DNA of 64,000 bases from Athripsodes cinereus (Eukaryota; Arthropoda; Insecta; Trichoptera; Leptoceridae), in contig OX388307.1 in the NCBI GenBank assembly GCA_947579605.1, positions 11,695,237-11,759,236 of the forward strand, in the 5' to 3' direction. The position numbers were made by a program, and so were the translations under genes. Positions 59,001 through 64,000 of this stretch are shown piece by piece. Numbering within the stretch: position 1 is the first letter of the stretch; each line of letters opens with the position of its first letter. The notes beneath the pieces are model-generated. The model was not told where the DNA came from and did not search any database. It saw only the letters and a list, made by a program, of their open reading frames with translations.

Positions 59001-60758
59001 CTTGTGGGATATGCCGTGATGGTATAGTAGTAGTAGTACCTAGTAAAATATAATTTACATAATAATTTGGTAACAAGTGGTGCAGTATTATACAAGACTG
59101 TGTGGATAAAGGGAGAATGTGTGCTGAATAAAAATAATATCTACCAGAATATTTGCAAACCCTAACATCTCTCTACAATACATATTAATGTTATGGTTAT
59201 ATGGGTGAGCATTTTTTCCAAATATGTAACAGAATATTAATTTATATTACAGTATCATTGTTTCTAGAAGATCTTTAACTGGTCAACATTAAAATTACTT
59301 AGATGCTAGTCAATGTTCATTGTCCATAGTTGGTAATACTTTATTTTATTAATTATTGTATATTAATGAGTGAAAAAAAATGAAAATGGGTTTCCATAAA
59401 TTACATAATAATGTGAGAGTAGAATAGGAAAGGGCTAACAGTTGGTTTCATAAAGAGAAAAATCCCTTTTATTCACTTAAGAATACTTATTTACTATTCA
59501 TTATTTTCATTTGAAGTCTGAAATGTCAAAATTCTATTAGTATCATTACCACTAGGAGTTTTTTTTTTTTTTTTTTGCGAACATTTAAATATACGGAACC
59601 GGCTGTCAGTGTTGTATCACATAGAAGAGGAGAAAAAGGAAAAATAGTATTGTATAATATACAGATGTCCCCTAATGATTAAATATGGAAGACTTATGAT
59701 TAGATCTTTTTAGTTTCAAAAGAGATAGATAATAGTAACATTTTAATTTAGAATGATTTATATGATTAATTATCTGATATTTTGAAGAGCCAAAAATATT
59801 TTATTTGATTTGTGTATTTTTTCTAAATTTCATCACGCCCAAAATGTTATGTCGGATCTACAGATTTTACAAAAATCACTTTTTTACATTTTTAGTCATA
59901 ATGTTTTGTAATATATCACTTGTTTCATAGTAACATTTCAATCTAAATATTATAATGTAAAAAAGAAAAAGTTTTGTAATTATATTATTAGGAATAGTAA
60001 AATTATGCACTTATTCCCCTTTATTTGGCTCTCCTGTAAAAAGGCAATTTTGCAGATCCAACGTTACATTTTGGGCATGAAGATATATTGATAAGGTAAG
60101 TACCAGACGCATGTCAAATATACAGCAATATATAATATATAAGTACTCGTATATATAATACTGCGGAGACAGCATTCACATTTCACTGCTAAACTAATAA
60201 ATGTCACCTTTCCCTACAATATGTATACTGAAAAAAGAGTAAAAGATCAAATCATTAGCTCATTCACTAATTTATAAAGTAGTACATTCTTTATAATCTT
60301 CATCATCAACTCTCTACTTTTAATGATATCTACATACATATTTTACTTTCAAAAAAATAATACATAATATGTATATTCCTACACACATTCAAATAGTAAA
60401 GAAAATAAATAACATTAAAAATATGTAGTTACATACATAAAATATTAAAATTCATAACATATTGAATATAATTTGCCTAATGTAATTAGTAAAGATTCCT
60501 CTTTTGCAGCCTTCTAAAACTTCACATGTTTATAACCTAATTGTAAAGGTAATATTTTATATACATACTCTTTAAGACATATAACGTGATGGATCTGAGC
60601 ATTTCAAACACGATTATATAAATTTGATAGCACAAACTATCTAAATTATAAAATTACTGTATTTTATAATTCAAACAATAAATATAGTAGGTATGTTTAA
60701 AAATGATCATCTGTGTATTCGATTAAAGATACACAAGTAATTTAATTAATCAGAACTT
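56008..60758 (-). other. Probable long 3'UTR of the minus-strand SLC16-like gene plus spacer
   Basis: Almost free of the repeat families that crowd the rest of the window; only a 35-base family A end (58993-59027) was seen. The nearest good minus-strand polyadenylation hexamer I noted is at 56616-56621 (TTTATT on the plus strand), which would give a 3'UTR of about 4.1 kb. The extent is an inference from repeat scarcity. Confidence 0.35.
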
Positions 60759-63700
60759 TCAGACAAATATTTGATTATTTTTTTCTGATTTTGATGTGCC
60801 ATTAGCAGTTGCAATAGCAGAAGTATCCTCCACACTGGAAGTTGATGCAGAGGCTGTTTCTTTTCTTCGAAGGGCACGGTATTTTTTGAACCTTTTGTTG
60901 ATAGGAAGCACAAACAGCAGGAGACCAGATAGAAGTATAAACAGACCAGCCAAATAAAAAGACAACTCATATGTACCAGTTATATCGTAGATCCACCCTA
61001 AAACAAATGTTCATTATTCAACCATTAACTTCATTTGACACTCAGTAGAATCGTAGTAAACAATATATTATAATCATGGCTGGATTTTAAACCCCTAATC
61101 ATCGGATGAACATCTAAGACACAAAAATAATATAGCACAGACACTAGACAGATATACTAACCTGCTAAAGGTGGTCCCACTAAGTTAGCTACACCTTGCA
61201 CTAATAGCAGGAGACCATAGGCACTGGTGAAATTCTCCAGAGTAATGAGTTCTACGAGAATAATACTGGTAAGGGAGTAGTTGGCCGCTATGAAAAGCCC
61301 AAAAGCACCGGAAGCAGCACACAGTCCAGCGTATGAAGTCAGTAGAGGTACCAGGGCAGTCACCACACCACAAAGCACCATGCAACAAGCATATATGAAC
61401 CCTGCGTCTACGGATTCCCAATCACCCACCCATCCCAGCACAATCTAGAATCAAATCAATGCAACACTTAAAATTTTAACAATATAGTACATAAATACAA
61501 ACAGTAAGCATTTACTAAGTAAATGTTTTAAGAAATGGGAATTTATGGCAAATAAGAGTAGGTACAACATTTTTTATTCAAAATTTTACATCGACATTAA
61601 TTTTATGAAGGCTCGTGTCATGTGGATATCTAATAATCAGTTTATTACATATATTGAATTTATTACTGCCAAATAGTAAAATCACAGTATTTGTTTGGAT
61701 TTACAGATACCAAATTAAATTGAAAGGAGTTAATATCAGTATGTAGTATGATGACTAACAAGTAACTGTACAAATAACATTTACATATTATGGACTTTGT
61801 AACTATTTCTAATATAAATTAAAAACAATGCTAATTGTATAAGGACCTACCTCTCCAAACATGTTCACTATTCCAATGACAGAAATGAGGATAGAAGCAT
61901 CTGTTTCACTGAAGCCCATCTCCACTGCATTGTCTGTGATGTAAACATAGGGGACATCATACCAGGTGTAAAGTAAGAAATTTGATATTGCAAATAGCAG
62001 AAAATGGGGATTTTCAAAATGTGACAAATCTAACATGTCTACTAATAAATCCCAGAATTCCCAAAGTCCAGCATACCACACTAACTTTTCTTTGGCTATA
62101 GTGGTCATTGAATTTCTATAAATATTTGGGCAAGAGGAGGCACGAAGTCGGTAACGGTTAATATTTAGCATAGCACCACGGTATGTTAAGGAGTGTCGAT
62201 GAATCCGTAAGTCTTTCAAGTATGCCGGAGGAGGTCTAGATGGGGGTGGCACAGAATGGTTTAATCCATCATCAGTGATCTCAGATATTGGATGTAAGGA
62301 GCCCAAGGGTGTATTACCATGCTTTCCAGAGCCAATCTCGTGAATTCTTCCACTGTCACTAAAACTCCTTGATGATATTAACATACTAGGATAGTTCTGC
62401 AATAATACATTGTAAACATTCTTTCTAGAAGCTAAGAGTTCAAGAACTTCCACAGGAACTTTTTCACCATTGTTGACATATGTTGGAAGATTGACGAGAG
62501 AACTGAACTGTCTGCTTATCTGATCCACAGCAGCATCATCGGGCTTAGGTTCTCCAGTGGATGGCAAAGGAGCTTGCGAAGCTAACCCAACTGTGTTTGT
62601 ACTTTTATTGTCTGAAAATGAATCAGCTGAAGATTCATAGCGTTTCAGTCGCTTTTGTTCCCTAGAACGTTTTCTATCTTGAGCTTTAGCTTTGACCATT
62701 ACTGATGTCCATTCTAAGTCTCTCATCAAAGCACCACACACAGTAATGTTAAGGAAAAATCCTGCCAATATTAGAGTTGTGCCCCTCCATCCATATTCAT
62801 CCAATAAAATTTGTGTTAATGGAGCAAATATGAATGTCCCTATACCACTTCCACAAACAGATAGGCCAGTAGCCAGAGATCTCTTCTTATCAAAATAATA
62901 AGCTACAATAACTACAGCAGCTACATAACACAAGCTTAATCCAAATCCAGAAACCACTCCAAATGTGAAAAATAATGTTTCCATATTAGTTGTAAATGTA
63001 GATACCACAAATCCAAGGCACGCAAGAATAGAACCACAAATGCACATCTTCCGACAGCCATATCTATCAGTCAAAAAACTAGCTATAGGACCAGAAAGTA
63101 AAGGCATTGCCATAAATAAACTTCCAATCCACGCAGTTTTAGCTTTACCTTCACCAAAGTATTCCAAAAAATTGACATACATTACACCAAAGCTGAATGT
63201 GACTCCATCAGCAATAAGGTTCACCATGAATGTTGCAATGACAATAACCCAACCCCATCCTCCATCAGGGGGCCGGGCTTCTGTAAGCCTCAAAGATGAA
63301 TCATCTTCTGAAGAGCTGCTGCTAGTTGACTCTGAGAGGCTAGATGCTGGACTAGAGTTACCTCCTGGTGGTGCTGTGGACACAGATCCATCTGTGCATC
63401 CATTATTAAATTGCACATGTAATACTGGTCTATCGTTTTCTACAGAATCTGATGTACTTCGTCTTTTAGGACTCCTTATAGAATCGTTCTTAAATAATAT
63501 TCTACGGCTAGAAGATGAATACCTCCTCTCTGAAGGTGTTTTCACAATACCTTTTGGTCGCTTCTCATTCACATCAGTTTCATTTGATAATAATTCGCTA
63601 TCTTTTCCTGCATGTTCTTTAACACTCAGAGGGTTGACACCATTACCTTCAGATTTTTTATTTCCAGTTTTGGTAAGAACAGGCTCTCCGTTGCATGGAA

Positions 63701-63956
63701 CCAGTGGACATGATTCTTCTTGTCCAACTACAATTCCATTCAAGGGTAACCTCAGACGAGCACGACGTTCATGAAGAGCTTTGTCTAAATCACTGACTTC
63801 AGAGGCACATTTTAAAGTCTCAGGGTCATCAGTAGAAGGCTGACATGTAACTTCACCGCTCAATGCCAAACCTCCACTCTGACCACACTTTGAACTGTCA
63901 CTACACTGTTCACTAGCATGGTTCCTGGGAGAGACCAACGGAGACGAGTAATCCAT
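60759..63956 (-). CDS. Monocarboxylate transporter-like protein (SLC16/MFS), second copy
   Basis: Three coding exons on the minus strand, 63956-61851, 61444-61162 and 60997-60759 (TGA), with donors GTAGGT and GTTAGT and acceptors TAG, encode about 875 residues. The N-terminal 225 residues are polar and Ser-rich. PDGGWGWVIV starts near residue 230 and opens six membrane segments with DRYGCRK and YFDKKRSLATGLS..GSGIG. The central loop has the motif RHSLTYRGAMLNINRYRLRA followed by SSCPNIYRNSM. Segments 7-12 follow (GWVGD, VELITLENF..AYG, GPPLAG) with a charged tail. It shares motifs and the last two intron positions and phases with the gene at 42113-46387, but lacks that gene's two earlier introns. 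Substrate unknown; plasma membrane solute-proton transport expected from the family. Confidence 0.9.
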
Positions 63957-64000
63957 TCTGATAAATCTCTGGTAAACTGCGTACGCAGACTATGTATGAG

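Noticed and set aside
62965..63774. A 269-codon plus-strand open frame
   Set aside because: It lies antisense within the long exon of the minus-strand transporter and is a shadow of its codon use.

Overview
The window is AT-rich insect genomic DNA, most likely from a moth or butterfly (Lepidoptera). The signs are GTAGGTA/TACCTAC words everywhere, small Helitrons with the lepidopteran TTCTCGTGTCAC start and GGGTCAGCTAG end, many short 3' pieces of non-LTR retrotransposons, and insect-type gene models with GT-AG introns. No bacterial-type operon, CRISPR array, rRNA or intact tRNA gene was seen.

Genes. (1) Positions 1-4089 (+) hold the last five coding exons of a membrane-anchored acyltransferase of the wax ester synthase/DGAT (WSD) type, cut at its 5' side by the window edge. 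(2) 42113-46387 (+) is a five-exon SLC16-type (monocarboxylate transporter-like) gene with a 5'UTR reaching back to about 41427. (3) 54293-55272 (+) is ribosomal protein S24 (two coding exons, TOP-like start). (4) 63956-60759 (-) is a second SLC16-like gene, a paralogue of gene 2, arranged tail to tail with it; its 3'UTR may run to about 56.6 kb. Weaker coding evidence: two stop-containing terminal exons on the minus strand (17022-17088 and 31841-31985, the latter with a downstream AATAAA), a frameshifted piece resembling insect SWIM/YqaJ-type proteins (52978-53226), and an open frame at 51459-51875 behind a promoter-like stretch.

The 37 kb between genes 1 and 2 is a repeat graveyard. It includes hAT-type DNA elements with exact 8-bp target duplications, one of which (19724-23745) carries a decayed full-span LINE that itself carries the 3' end of another LINE. 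It also holds two Helitrons with exact A^T insertion sites, about nine RTE-like 3' fragments, a dispersed SINE-like family, tRNA-derived SINE pieces, several recent tandem duplications and a perfect 85-bp inverted repeat. Further hAT-type elements lie in an intron of gene 2 and downstream of RpS24. Next to the latter is a 65-nt minus-strand motif resembling a hammerhead ribozyme.

No wholly new system can be claimed. The most distinctive signals are a group of hAT-like elements whose ends are built of short subterminal repeats (GCGAAT, GCGGAT, CCCGGGAAA), sequence shared inside two of them, the hammerhead-like motif and the long perfect palindrome. All reading was by eye: family names rest on recognised motifs, not searches.
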